From Hyphomicrobiales bacterium (lineage in GTDB: Bacteria > Pseudomonadota > Alphaproteobacteria > Rhizobiales > JACESI01), in NCBI GenBank assembly GCA_039973685.1, contig JBDWKL010000012.1:62001-126000 (forward strand): a stretch of 64,000 nucleotides of DNA. Reading direction: 5' to 3'. The position numbers were made by a program, and so were the translations under genes. How positions within the stretch are numbered: position 1 is the stretch's first letter; each line of letters starts with the position of its first letter. Positions 27,101 to 35,348 of this stretch are shown here, piece by piece. Below the pieces are notes generated by a model, which did not search any database, was not told the DNA's origin, and saw only the letters and a program-made list of their open reading frames with translations.

Positions 27101-28021
27101 TTAACGTGAAGAGAAATCGGGATAAAGCCGCGCGATCACCTCATGCTTCATTGCTTGGGCAAGTGGGTCGTGGAAAATATCCAATGCTCTTGCCGCTTCC
27201 GCTTCAGATAACCACCCAGTATCTAACCGCCAATTGCGATAGAAAATCCAATCTAAACTATTAGATCTTTGAAACTCGAGACTTTTGCGGATGCTTTTGG
27301 CATCGGTTGAACCGCCAATGCGTGCTTTTGGGCCATATTTCTCACGTAGTTCTTTTATTTCCTTTTTCATTGTGACAATGGCTGCATCCACATCTTCGTT
27401 CGTAATCGTCACTGTTGCTTTGATTTCTGCCCTTATGTGGTCAGGCATCTTTTCGACAGCATAATTGGCGGCATTTTCAAATCGTGGGTCTGCCCTAACA
27501 TCCAATTGCCATTCTTTTGGTTGTTCGCGCCAAAGCACAGTTTCAGCGCGAGCAGTCCATAAGCCATTATCAGTAAGGCCTAGTGCTAATAATAACGAAA
27601 GAAGCTCATCTTTAGCATGGGCATAGCCTAATCTGTTTTTTGGCTGGATGTTGGGAATGGGTTCTGGTCTTTTATGTTCCGATTGGACACGAAAGCCCTT
27701 CACAGCCAATCGGTCAGGCGCCATCGAACCATCTTTATAGCGATAATTGATCAAGCCGTTTTGTCGAGCAACAACTAATACTGCGAAGCACACGTCATCC
27801 CAACGAGGAAGAATTGTTGGTACTTTAGGGCTCTCTATTCGATAAACTCTAGCGTCTTCTTCATATGCTTGTCCCAGCTCAATTAGCGCCATACACCCCA
27901 TTTGATAGGCAGAAATAAAAACGTGATCCCAACCACTATTGTCGTCAAGCCTTCGAATGTTGCTAGAGAGAAACGCGATGACTTCATTTGTCCATCCATC
28001 ATCGGGGCCGTCGGCAGACAT
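27101..28021 (-). CDS. Protein of unknown function
   Basis: A 306-residue protein I do not recognise. The coding character is good: a clear ATG, no internal breaks, and AT-richer composition than its neighbours. It has no signal peptide or membrane helix. Visible features are an N-terminal helical part (SAYQMGCMALIELGQAYEED), a middle part (WDDVCFAVLVVARQNGLINYR, then LGYAHAKDELLSLLLALGLTD) that could be winged-helix-like, and a charged helix MKKEIKELREKYGPKARIGG (about residues 210-235), possibly coiled coil. It sits alone between a hydrolase and fumC and could be a recent acquisition. No function is proposed. Confidence 0.6.
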   Translation of the reverse strand: MSADGPDDGWTNEVIAFLSSNIRRLDDNSGWDHVFISAYQMGCMALIELGQAYEEDARVYRIESPKVPTILPRWDDVCFAVLVVARQNGLINYRYKDGSMAPDRLAVKGFRVQSEHKRPEPIPNIQPKNRLGYAHAKDELLSLLLALGLTDNGLWTARAETVLWREQPKEWQLDVRADPRFENAANYAVEKMPDHIRAEIKATVTITNEDVDAAIVTMKKEIKELREKYGPKARIGGSTDAKSIRKSLEFQRSNSLDWIFYRNWRLDTGWLSEAEAARALDIFHDPLAQAMKHEVIARLYPDFSSR

Positions 28022-28203
28022 CTAGTAAACCTCAGTTGTGAAGTATTGTAGCGTTAGCAATTGAGAGTAATGCTCAATTTTTTTTATGCAACTCTTAGAT
28101 AACGTCGATCTCCTTTTGAAAGTCAAACTCCCCCCACCCTTGCCTCGCCCAAAAATCCCGCTATTGTGCGCTGCAAATCCAGTCCATTTTGCGGAGAGTT
28201 TCC

Positions 28204-29604
28204 ATGTCTAAAATACCTGCACGCCAAGAGAGCGATAGTTTCGGTTCCCTCGATATTCCTGAAGGCATGTATTATGGGGCGCAGACGGCGCGTTCTATTA
28301 TGAATTTCCCGATCGGTGGCGAGACGCAGCCGACGCCTTTGATCCATGCGCTTGGCATCGTCAAACAGGCCGCTGCCCGCGTAAACAACAAGATGGGCAA
28401 GCTTGATGATGACCGCGCGAAGGCGATGGAACAGGCATCTTCCGAAGTTGCCTCCGGCGCGTTGGATGGCCATTTCCCCCTCGTGGTTTGGCAGACGGGT
28501 TCAGGCACTCAATCGAACATGAACACCAATGAAGTGATCGCCAACCGCGCGATTGAAATTATGGGTGGTGTTATCGGTTCTAAAGAACCAGTTCACCCGA
28601 ACGATCATTGCAACATGGGTCAGTCATCAAATGACACCTTCCCAACAGCGATGCACATTGCCGCAGCGCGTGAAATCAACGATGTGCTTTTGCCGGGTTT
28701 GAAGCATTTGCATAAAGCGCTTGAAGCCAAGCAGAACGAATTTAAAGACATCATCAAAATTGGCCGCACGCACACACAAGACGCGACGCCGCTCACATTG
28801 GGCCAAGAGTTTTCAGGCTACACCCACCAAGTTGCCATGGGCATTAAGCGCGTGGAAGAAGTGCTGGACGGTCTTTATGAATTGGCGCAAGGCGGCACGG
28901 CTGTTGGTACGGGTTTGAATTCTAAAGTTGGTTTTGATAGCGATTTTGCAGGCGCAGTTTCAGACATTACAGGCCTTCCGTTCCGCACAGCACCCAACAA
29001 ATTCGAAGCACTCGCAGGTCATGACGCCTATGTTTATGCCCACGGTGCCTTGAACACAGTGGCAGCATCGCTGTTTAAGATTGCAAACGATATTCGTCTT
29101 CTGGGTTCTGGCCCGCGTTCTGGTCTTGGTGAATTGTCATTGCCAGAAAATGAGCCAGGTTCTTCCATCATGCCGGGCAAAGTGAACCCGACACAGTGTG
29201 AAGCCATGACCATGGTTTGTGCGCAGGTGATGGGCAACCAAACAACAATTGCGTTTTCAGGTAGCCAAGGCCATTTTGAGCTGAACGTTTATAACCCAGT
29301 GATGAGCTACGCCATGTTGCAGTCGATCAAGCTTCTGGGCGATGCGGCCGTATCCTTCACTGACCGTTGCGTCTCAGGCATCACAGCCAATGAGGACAAC
29401 ATCAAAGCCTTGATGGAACGTTCGCTCATGCTCGTGACAGCGCTGAACCCATATATCGGCTATGACAATGCGACGAAGATCGCCAAAGCGGCCCATAAAA
29501 ACGGCACAACGCTTAAGGAAGAAACCTTGGCGCTTGGTCTGTTGAGCGAAGAAGAGTTCGACAAATATGTACGCCCTGAATTGATGATTGGGCCGAATAA
29601 GTAA
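28204..29604 (+). CDS. fumC: Class II fumarate hydratase
   Basis: A 466-residue fumarase interconverting fumarate and malate. Motifs are [20 protein letters not shown] near the N-terminus, [60 protein letters not shown], and the family signature [17 protein letters not shown]. The ATG at 28204 follows GCGGAGAG; a TTG at 28189 is ignored. Its position directly before gentisate-pathway genes that release fumarate suggests functional linkage, though fumC is also a housekeeping gene. A short G/C hairpin, without a T-run, lies after the stop. Confidence 0.96.
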   Translation: MSKIPARQESDSFGSLDIPEGMYYGAQTARSIMNFPIGGETQPTPLIHALGIVKQAAARVNNKMGKLDDDRAKAMEQASSEVASGALDGHFPLVVWQTGSGTQSNMNTNEVIANRAIEIMGGVIGSKEPVHPNDHCNMGQSSNDTFPTAMHIAAAREINDVLLPGLKHLHKALEAKQNEFKDIIKIGRTHTQDATPLTLGQEFSGYTHQVAMGIKRVEEVLDGLYELAQGGTAVGTGLNSKVGFDSDFAGAVSDITGLPFRTAPNKFEALAGHDAYVYAHGALNTVAASLFKIANDIRLLGSGPRSGLGELSLPENEPGSSIMPGKVNPTQCEAMTMVCAQVMGNQTTIAFSGSQGHFELNVYNPVMSYAMLQSIKLLGDAAVSFTDRCVSGITANEDNIKALMERSLMLVTALNPYIGYDNATKIAKAAHKNGTTLKEETLALGLLSEEEFDKYVRPELMIGPNK

Positions 29605-29687
29605 GCTCGATTATTTTGGGGGGAGACCCCCATTGCTGAAATCAACTTCCCGCGCTACCGTTTGATGGAAATGCGCGGGAGGAATTC

Positions 29688-30731
29688 ATGGCAGGCACCA
29701 CCCCTGAAAACAACACAGAGCGACAAGCTTTCTATGACGCCATAGAACCAGAAAGCATGCGCGCCCTTTGGTCCGTGATGGCGGGCATCATCACGCCAGA
29801 GCCTAAAAGCAATTGCGTGCCGTATCTGTGGCGTTACACCCAAGTGCGCGAACGATTGATTGAAGCCTCCAGCCTCATCTCCGCCAAAGAAGCAGAACGC
29901 CGCGTTCTCATTTTAGAAAATCCGGGCCTTAAAGGGACATCGAAAGTCACCACCTCGCTTTATTGCGGTGTGCAATGCGTGATGCCCGATGAAGTCGCCC
30001 CCGCTCACCGTCACACGCAATCAGCGCTTCGGTTCGTGCTTGAAGCATCCGGCGGGTTCACCGCTGTGGGTGGCGAAAAGACTGAGCTGCATTTCGGCGA
30101 CTTCGTCATCACGCCCAACTGGGAATGGCACGACCACGGCAACGATAGCCAAGATCCTGTGTTCTGGCTTGATGGCCTCGACATTCCGTTGGTGCAATTC
30201 TTAGACGCCTCTTTCGCAGAAGGCTTGGGCGAAGACAGTCAGCCAATCACCAAGCCAGATGACGATTCCCTCGCCCGCTTCGGTGCGAATATGTTGCCGC
30301 TTGGCTATGAGAAAGTGGCGGCTACATCGCCGATTTTCAATTACCCCTATGAGCGTTCCCGCGCAGCGTTAGAAATGATGAAGCGCTCCAATGAGTGGGA
30401 CCCTTATCACGGTCTTAAAATGCGTTACGTTAATCCAGTCGATGGCGGCTGGGCGATGCCGACCATTGGCACCTGCTTGCAGCTTCTACCCAAAGGCTTC
30501 AAAACCCTGCCATACCGCTCAACGGACGCGACGGTGTTTGTGGGCGTAGAAGGCTCTGGCTTATCCACCATCAATGGCGAAACCTTTAGCTGGGGACCGC
30601 GCGATGTGTTCGTCGTGCCGAGCTGGTATGACGTTACGCATGAAACAAACGAAGACGCGGTGCTGTTTTCTTATTCTGATCGGCCCGTACAAGAAAAATG
30701 CGGCCTCTGGCGCGAAAAGCGCGGTAATTAA
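29688..30731 (+). CDS. Gentisate 1,2-dioxygenase
   Basis: A 347-residue bicupin extradiol dioxygenase opening gentisate to maleylpyruvate. The N-terminal cupin carries the iron ligand set: EVAPAHRHTQSALRFVLEA gives His-x-His, and NWEWHDHGNDS gives the later His. A second, degenerate cupin follows (YRSTDATVFVGVEGSGLS, then SWGPRDVFVVPSWYDVTHET). Salicylate and 1-hydroxy-2-naphthoate dioxygenases are close relatives, so the ring substrate is not certain. The downstream fumarylpyruvate-type hydrolase supports gentisate. The final 7 codons lie inside a 26-base tandem duplication (30711-30762). Confidence 0.87.
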   Translation: MAGTTPENNTERQAFYDAIEPESMRALWSVMAGIITPEPKSNCVPYLWRYTQVRERLIEASSLISAKEAERRVLILENPGLKGTSKVTTSLYCGVQCVMPDEVAPAHRHTQSALRFVLEASGGFTAVGGEKTELHFGDFVITPNWEWHDHGNDSQDPVFWLDGLDIPLVQFLDASFAEGLGEDSQPITKPDDDSLARFGANMLPLGYEKVAATSPIFNYPYERSRAALEMMKRSNEWDPYHGLKMRYVNPVDGGWAMPTIGTCLQLLPKGFKTLPYRSTDATVFVGVEGSGLSTINGETFSWGPRDVFVVPSWYDVTHETNEDAVLFSYSDRPVQEKCGLWREKRGN

Positions 30732-30762
30732 AGAGCCGCGAAAAGCGCGGTAATTAAAGAGC
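30711..30762. repeat. Perfect 26-base tandem duplication across the dioxygenase stop codon
   Basis: Two adjacent identical 26-base units (30711-30736 and 30737-30762), each beginning CGCGAAAAGC and ending AAAGAGC. The first unit contains the last codons and the stop (TAA) of the dioxygenase; the second is non-coding. It looks like a recent slippage duplication. Confidence 0.92.
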
Positions 30763-30796
30763 GACGTGAGCGCCGTAGCAATGAAAGTAATGTTAA

Positions 30797-31486
30797 ATGA
30801 CAAACTATGTAATCACCCCGCCAGAACAAGCCTCTGTTGCTGTCGCGAATAGCCAAGACCGCTTTCCTGTGCGCCGCATCTTCTGCGTTGGCCGCAACTA
30901 CGCAGCTCACGCCCGCGAAATGGGAAAAGACCCAGACCGCGAGCCACCGTTCTTTTTCACCAAACCAGCTGATGCCGTGGTGGATAGCGGCTCAACCGTG
31001 CCCTACCCGCCTGAAACCTCGAACCTGCACTATGAGATCGAGCTGGTCGTCGCAATCGGCAAAGCAGGCGCAAACATCGCGCAAGACGACGTCTATGATC
31101 ATATTTGGGGGGCTGGTGTTGGTATTGATCTTACCCGTCGCGACCTTCAAGGCGTTGCCAAAGAAATGGGTCGCCCGTGGGATTTAGGTAAAGGCTTCGA
31201 TCAATCAGCACCCATGGCAGCGCTCACAAAGCTCTCAGATTTCTCAACCCTAGAGCAAGGCCGCATCTGGTTTTCAGTCAACGGTGAAATGAAGCAGGAC
31301 GCGGATGTGGCCGATATGATTTGGGACGTAAAAGAGCATGTCTCGATTTTATCAAGGTCAGTCGCGCTCGCCCCAGGTGATCTTATCATGACAGGCACAC
31401 CAGCTGGTGTCGGCGCTGTTGTAGCGGGCGATCAACTTGAAGGCGGTGTCGATGGGTTTGAGCCGATCAGCATAACGATCGGATAG
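30797..31486 (+). CDS. Fumarylacetoacetate hydrolase family protein, likely fumarylpyruvate hydrolase
   Basis: A 229-residue single-domain FAH-family C-C hydrolase. Motifs are RIFCVGRNYAAHAREMG, PPFFFTKPADAVVD, the metal ligands in NLHYEIELVVAIGKAG, GVGIDLTRRDLQ, KGFDQSAPMA and ALAPGDLIMTGTPAGVGAV. The short length and the lack of the FAH N-terminal SH3-like domain fit fumarylpyruvate or maleylpyruvate hydrolase (NagK/GenX type), giving fumarate and pyruvate. The gene is 66 bases after the gentisate dioxygenase and probably co-transcribed. No maleylpyruvate isomerase is adjacent. Confidence 0.87.
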   Translation: MTNYVITPPEQASVAVANSQDRFPVRRIFCVGRNYAAHAREMGKDPDREPPFFFTKPADAVVDSGSTVPYPPETSNLHYEIELVVAIGKAGANIAQDDVYDHIWGAGVGIDLTRRDLQGVAKEMGRPWDLGKGFDQSAPMAALTKLSDFSTLEQGRIWFSVNGEMKQDADVADMIWDVKEHVSILSRSVALAPGDLIMTGTPAGVGAVVAGDQLEGGVDGFEPISITIG

Positions 31487-31491
31487 AAGGG

Positions 31492-31812
31492 CTAGGTAGT
31501 GAAGCCCTCTTTCTTTTTCTTCTTGCGACCGATCAAACAGAAAAACAATCCAAAGCCTGCCAATACGGCGGCTGTTGGCTGAAGCAATAAGTTTTGAACG
31601 ACATTGTCCCAAAACCAAATCAAGCCAAGGTGCTCTTGCAGCGCGAATTGAAACTGGTTGAGCGATGCAGGAGCAAGGTCTGTCCACGTTTTACCAGCAA
31701 TAACAGGCTTGAATTCACCCGTTGCAAGAAACGCCACCCCATCCAAAATCAACGCAATGAATGCGACTGCCAAAAGCAAATATCCGATATAGCGAAAAAA
31801 AGCACGGATCAT
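31492..31812 (-). CDS. Small conserved membrane protein
   Basis: A 106-residue protein with two hydrophobic helices (MIRAFFRYIGYLLLAVAFIA and TAAVLAGFGLFFCLIG) and a basic C-terminal end (RKKKKKEGF). Similar small proteins with an RxxGxxLLAxAFIxLxxDG start are common hypotheticals in Hyphomicrobiales. I use the ATG at 31812 because the recognisable family N-terminus begins there; the frame stays open up to a GTG at 31896 without a clear Shine-Dalgarno for either. Function unknown. It is convergent with the FAH-family gene, five bases between stops. Confidence 0.65.
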   Translation of the reverse strand: MIRAFFRYIGYLLLAVAFIALILDGVAFLATGEFKPVIAGKTWTDLAPASLNQFQFALQEHLGLIWFWDNVVQNLLLQPTAAVLAGFGLFFCLIGRKKKKKEGFTT

Positions 31813-31955
31813 GGGTATATTATCCAGAAGTGAAAAGGGTTTATGAGGGTTAGATAAGCTATTCTCGGCTAAATGCAAATGCCCACTTGCGCTCACGTTA
31901 TTGTTCAGTATATTCCGCCTCTGCTACCAAGGACTTTTTCGCCTTGGTGGTTATT

Positions 31956-31983
31956 GGACAGGTGGCCGAGTGGTCGAAGGCGC
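31956..31983 (+). pseudogene. tRNA-Ser 5' fragment, exact 28-base copy
   Basis: The first 28 bases of the tRNA-Ser at 32071 (acceptor 5' strand and the whole D arm) occur here unchanged, starting exactly at the mature 5' end. Identity stops abruptly after GGCGC, and there is no anticodon, variable or T arm and no acceptor 3' strand, so it cannot be a tRNA. The following 88 bases fold into three hairpins (31987-32005, 32013-32036, 32042-32061). Confidence 0.8.
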
Positions 31984-32070
31984 CCATGCTTTGTTTCTCA
32001 AAGCAGTCCATTTAAGATAGGCGTGCGCTTATCTTAGACCCCACGGGATTTCCAACCCGTGCGTATAGCA

Positions 32071-32160
32071 GGACAGGTGGCCGAGTGGTCGAAGGCGCAC
32101 GCCTGGAAAGTGTGTAGGCGGGTGACCGTCTCCAGGGTTCGAATCCCTGTCTGTCCGCCA
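32071..32160 (+). tRNA. tRNA-Ser (GGA anticodon)
   Basis: A 90-base class II tRNA. Acceptor strand GGACAGG pairs with the 3' end before GCCA; the CCA is encoded. The D arm includes GGCCGAGTGGTCGAAGGC. The anticodon stem CACGC/GTGTG encloses CTGGAAA, giving anticodon GGA (serine). A long variable arm follows, then the T arm with GGTTCGAATCC. A near-perfect copy of its first 28 bases lies 115 bases upstream. Confidence 0.95.
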
Positions 32161-32331
32161 TTTCAAGCTTTTCTACATTCTCCCCATGCACTGCAGACAG
32201 GCGATGTGGGGCTTCGCTGGGAGAGTGATACGCCTAAGCTTCTATCGGCAAGTATTGTTCGTCGTTGGCAATGTCTCATATCGTGAAGATTTCAGCCTGT
32301 GTCATCACGCAATAAGACTACCTAAATATGC

Positions 32332-32364
32332 AAAAACCGCAGGCGCTTAAGAAAGCACCTGCGG
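32332..32364 (-). terminator. Rho-independent terminator of the TRAP operon
   Basis: CCGCAGG and CCTGCGG form a strong interrupted palindrome (arms 32337-32343 and 32358-32364, with an inner GCTT/AAGC pair) and are followed, on the minus strand, by a T-run (A-run at 32332-32336). It lies 46 bases past the DctM stop. Confidence 0.85.
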
Positions 32365-32409
32365 TGACAAGCTCACCTGCGCAATGGAGTGGATGATTTA
32401 CGCACGTAG

Positions 32410-33705
32410 CTAGTTTTCGAGTAAGTTTGGCAAAGTTAGTGAAATTGCCGGAATGAAGGTGATCAGCATGAGGGCGGCGAAAATCGCGATGTAAAACGGC
32501 CAGATCGTTTTCACCGCTTTTTCAATCGGTAACTTCCCAACTGCACAGCCGACAAATAGGCACGTACCCACTGGCGGAGTGCAAAGACCTAAGCCGAGGT
32601 TGACCAACATCATGATACCGAACTGCAACGGGTCCATACCGAGACTGTGGGCCACAGGCAGGAAGATCGGCGTGCAAATTAGGATCAGGGCTGCCATATC
32701 CATAATCATGCCAAGAATAAGCAGCACAACATTGATCATCAGCAAGATCATAATTGGGTTTTCAGTAATGCCAGTTACCAATTCCACAGTTTTGTCAGGA
32801 ACACGGTAGAAGGTCAGCATATAGGCAAAAGCACCAGCACAGGCGATGAGGATCATCACCATGGATGTCGTGCGTACGGAGGATACAACAGCCGTTTTAA
32901 AACCCTGCCAACTGAGGCTGCGATAGGCAAAGACCGTAACCACCAAAGCGTACATCGCACCAAATGCACCAGATTCAGTAACGGTGAAAATACCTGAAAG
33001 AACCCCACCTACAATGATGACCGCGGTCAAAAGGCCTGGTGTAGCAAGCAGGAATGACATCACGAGTGCAGACCAGCCTGGAAACTTTTCAGCCCTGTAG
33101 CCCCGTTTCACCGCAACGACGTAAGCAGCCACTGCAAGACAGAGGCACATCAACACACCCGGCACAACACCAGCAAGAAACAGCTGGGAAATTGATACGG
33201 AGCCCGCCACACCTGCACCTGCTGCAAGAGCATAAATGATCATGTTGTGACTAGGCGGGATGATGATGCCGGCAATGGAAGATGTCACGGTGACGTTCAC
33301 TGCGTAGTCCGCGTCGTAACCCTTATCTTTCATCACAGGAACAAGAATGGAGCCAAGCGCTGAAATGTCAGCAACAGCTGATCCAGAAATGCCGCCAAAC
33401 AACATTGAGGAAAGAACATTCACAATGCCAAGTCCGCCGCGTACAGCGCCAACGGCTGCTTCAGCAAATCGCACTAACCGAATTGCGATACCGCCATGGA
33501 ACATAAGCTCGCCCGCGAAAATGAAGAACGGGATCGCCATGAAAGCATAAACATTAATACCAGCAACAACGCGTTGAAAAGCGATAAACAGAGGTAGCCC
33601 TTCAAACCAAAACGCTGAAAGAGCAGCAATACCCAAAGCGAAGGCAACAGGCGTGCCAATGACAACGCAGGTAATGAAAACGGTTAAAAGAAGCAAAATC
33701 CCCAT
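32410..33705 (-). CDS. TRAP transporter large permease (DctM)
   Basis: A 431-residue, very hydrophobic protein with about a dozen helices, the DctM/ion-transporter superfamily large subunit of a tripartite ATP-independent periplasmic transporter. Typical segments are VAFALGIAALSAFW, MAIPFFIFAGELMFHGGIA, LFGGISGSAVADISALGSI, IIPPSHNMIIYALAAGAGV and LGLCTPPVGTCLFVGCAVG. It uses a Na+ or H+ gradient to import the ligand caught by the DctP partner. It starts eight bases after dctQ. The substrate is unknown; the SDR gene upstream hints at a polyol, sugar acid or hydroxy acid. Confidence 0.92.
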   Translation of the reverse strand: MGILLLLTVFITCVVIGTPVAFALGIAALSAFWFEGLPLFIAFQRVVAGINVYAFMAIPFFIFAGELMFHGGIAIRLVRFAEAAVGAVRGGLGIVNVLSSMLFGGISGSAVADISALGSILVPVMKDKGYDADYAVNVTVTSSIAGIIIPPSHNMIIYALAAGAGVAGSVSISQLFLAGVVPGVLMCLCLAVAAYVVAVKRGYRAEKFPGWSALVMSFLLATPGLLTAVIIVGGVLSGIFTVTESGAFGAMYALVVTVFAYRSLSWQGFKTAVVSSVRTTSMVMILIACAGAFAYMLTFYRVPDKTVELVTGITENPIMILLMINVVLLILGMIMDMAALILICTPIFLPVAHSLGMDPLQFGIMMLVNLGLGLCTPPVGTCLFVGCAVGKLPIEKAVKTIWPFYIAIFAALMLITFIPAISLTLPNLLEN

Positions 33706-33713
33706 ATTCGTCT

Positions 33714-34241
33714 CTACTCAATAGTGTCTTCACGCTGATCATGCCCAAGAAACAAGCGGATCAGGTGGCCAGCGGAAAATAAGAAAACAAACAACCCACA
33801 AAGTGTCAGTGGTAGTGATCGCAGTCCTTCTGGGAGATTGATCAACGGGATAAGTGTGCCCCATTTAAATTGGGTAAGTTGAATACCGTACCAAAACATC
33901 ATGCCACCAAAGACCATCATGGCTGTATCGGTTGCGATGACAAATATGGTGCGCAACCAAGCGGGTACGATGCTGCGGAAAATGTTGACGGACAAGTGCG
34001 TATTATTATTGACGCCTGCTGCTGCGCCTAAAAATGCGATGACCATGATGAGGAGAAGGGAAACCTGCTCTACCCAAGTTGGCGTATCATTCAATACGTA
34101 ACGGCCAAATACCAACCATGCAAAAATCACAGTCATCACGACGATTGCAGTGCCTGCTAAAAAAACACAGACACGAGAAATGACATCATATACCGCATTC
34201 ATTTTTTGCAAAAAAACCGGTGGTTCTTCTGATTTGTGCAT
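33714..34241 (-). CDS. TRAP transporter small permease (DctQ)
   Basis: A 175-residue protein with four hydrophobic helices and the DctQ pattern: ISRVCVFLAGTAIVVMTVIF, VFGRYVLNDTPTWVEQVSLL and GAAAGVNNNTHLSVNIF. It pairs with the large permease directly downstream. A Shine-Dalgarno GGAG lies upstream of the ATG. Between it and the DctP gene is a terminator-like hairpin, so its expression is probably lower than that of the binding protein. Confidence 0.88.
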   Translation of the reverse strand: MHKSEEPPVFLQKMNAVYDVISRVCVFLAGTAIVVMTVIFAWLVFGRYVLNDTPTWVEQVSLLLIMVIAFLGAAAGVNNNTHLSVNIFRSIVPAWLRTIFVIATDTAMMVFGGMMFWYGIQLTQFKWGTLIPLINLPEGLRSLPLTLCGLFVFLFSAGHLIRLFLGHDQREDTIE

Positions 34242-34255
34242 TTGTTTTCTCCGTC

Positions 34256-34287
34256 AAAAAAGCCCGGCATCTTGGATGACGCCGGGC
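34256..34287 (-). terminator. Intercistronic terminator/attenuator between dctP and dctQM
   Basis: On the minus strand GCCCGGC and GCCGGGC (34281-34287 and 34262-34268) pair perfectly around a 12-base loop and are followed by six T. It lies inside the presumed operon after the binding-protein gene. Confidence 0.78.
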
Positions 34288-34313
34288 ACTTTTAATCTAG
34301 CCTAGACTACAGG

Positions 34314-35294
34314 TTATTTTGTCGCCTTTGCGAGATCGACAAGTTTCTGCATATCTGGGTTCGCTTTTAAATATTCTGCATAAACTGAATCCATTGCATT
34401 TTGGAATGGAGCCTTGTCAGCAATTTCGTTCACTTTGATGCCTGCAGCTTCAACGTCTTGACGAGCTTGCTTAGACTGAACTGACCACAACTCACGCTGG
34501 TAAAGGGCGGCTTTTTGAGCTGCCTCTTTTACAGCCGCTTGAAGGTCCGCTGACAATGCATTGTATTTTGCAGTGTTTACGCAAATACACTCAGGAATGA
34601 TAAGGTGCTCACTCAGTGAGTAGTTTTTAGTGACTTCGAAGTGACCAACGTTTTTGAAGGATGGGAAGTTGTTTTCCGCACCATCAACAACACCGGTTTT
34701 AAGCGCTTGTTGAACTTCAGAAAAAGCCATTGGTGATGGATTACCACCCATTGCTGAGATCATCGCTGTATACAGGTTATTGTTCATCACTCTGATTTTC
34801 AGACCTTGGACATCTGCAGGCGTTTCAATTGCTTTTTGCGCGTAGAATGAACGCGCACCAGCATCAAACCAGGCAAGGGGTAGAAGACCAGCGTCAGCCA
34901 TGCCTTTTGCTACGATTTCACCAGCTTCACCGTCAAGGACGCGGAACATGTGTGGGACGCTTTTGAAGATGAAAGGCAGTGACACAAGGTTTGCTTCTTT
35001 AACGATCGGGCCGATTGGGCCAAGGTTAAAGTTACCAGCTTCGATTGCACCAATGCGAACCTGCTCCAAAGCGTCAGGCTGATTGCCGAGAACGCCGCCA
35101 TGGAATATTTGAAGGCTAACTTCGCCTTTAGTGCCGGCATTGACGAGCTCTGCAAACCGATCCATCGCTGCTGTGTTTGGGTGACCGTCGTTGTGGATAT
35201 TCCATGCACGCCAGTCAGCAGCAGTGGCCATGCCTGTCAGCAATGACAAGGCCGTCGCTGCGCCTAATAATTTGGCTGAAAGTTTCTTGTACAT
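34314..35294 (-). CDS. TRAP transporter periplasmic binding protein (DctP)
   Basis: A 326-residue DctP-family protein with signal peptide MYKKLSAKLLGAATALSLLT ending near ATAADW. Family segments are WNIHNDGHPNTAAMDRFAEL, GEVSLQIFHGGVLGN, ALEQVRIGAIEAGNF, the ligand-carboxylate-binding Arg in LKIRVMNNNLYTAMISAMGG, and ALKTGVVDGAENNFPSF. Its N-terminal DGHPNTAAMDRFA resembles sugar-acid or hydroxy-acid binders, but the ligand cannot be fixed. The ATG at 35294 is preceded by GGAGG at 7 bases; a codon at 35309 lies upstream of that site. Confidence 0.92.
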   Translation of the reverse strand: MYKKLSAKLLGAATALSLLTGMATAADWRAWNIHNDGHPNTAAMDRFAELVNAGTKGEVSLQIFHGGVLGNQPDALEQVRIGAIEAGNFNLGPIGPIVKEANLVSLPFIFKSVPHMFRVLDGEAGEIVAKGMADAGLLPLAWFDAGARSFYAQKAIETPADVQGLKIRVMNNNLYTAMISAMGGNPSPMAFSEVQQALKTGVVDGAENNFPSFKNVGHFEVTKNYSLSEHLIIPECICVNTAKYNALSADLQAAVKEAAQKAALYQRELWSVQSKQARQDVEAAGIKVNEIADKAPFQNAMDSVYAEYLKANPDMQKLVDLAKATK

Positions 35295-35348
35295 CTTAAT
35301 TCCTCCCATGGATGATGTCGTTGGACTTAGTAGAACAGCTATAGCTGA

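Noticed and set aside
29605-29687. G/C hairpin (GGGGG-AGA-CCCCC) after fumC as terminator
   Set aside because: The loop is very short and no T-run follows, so I do not call it a terminator; transcription may continue into the gentisate gene.
32059-32286. 75-codon plus-strand frame
   Set aside because: It covers the tRNA-Ser and is explained by it.
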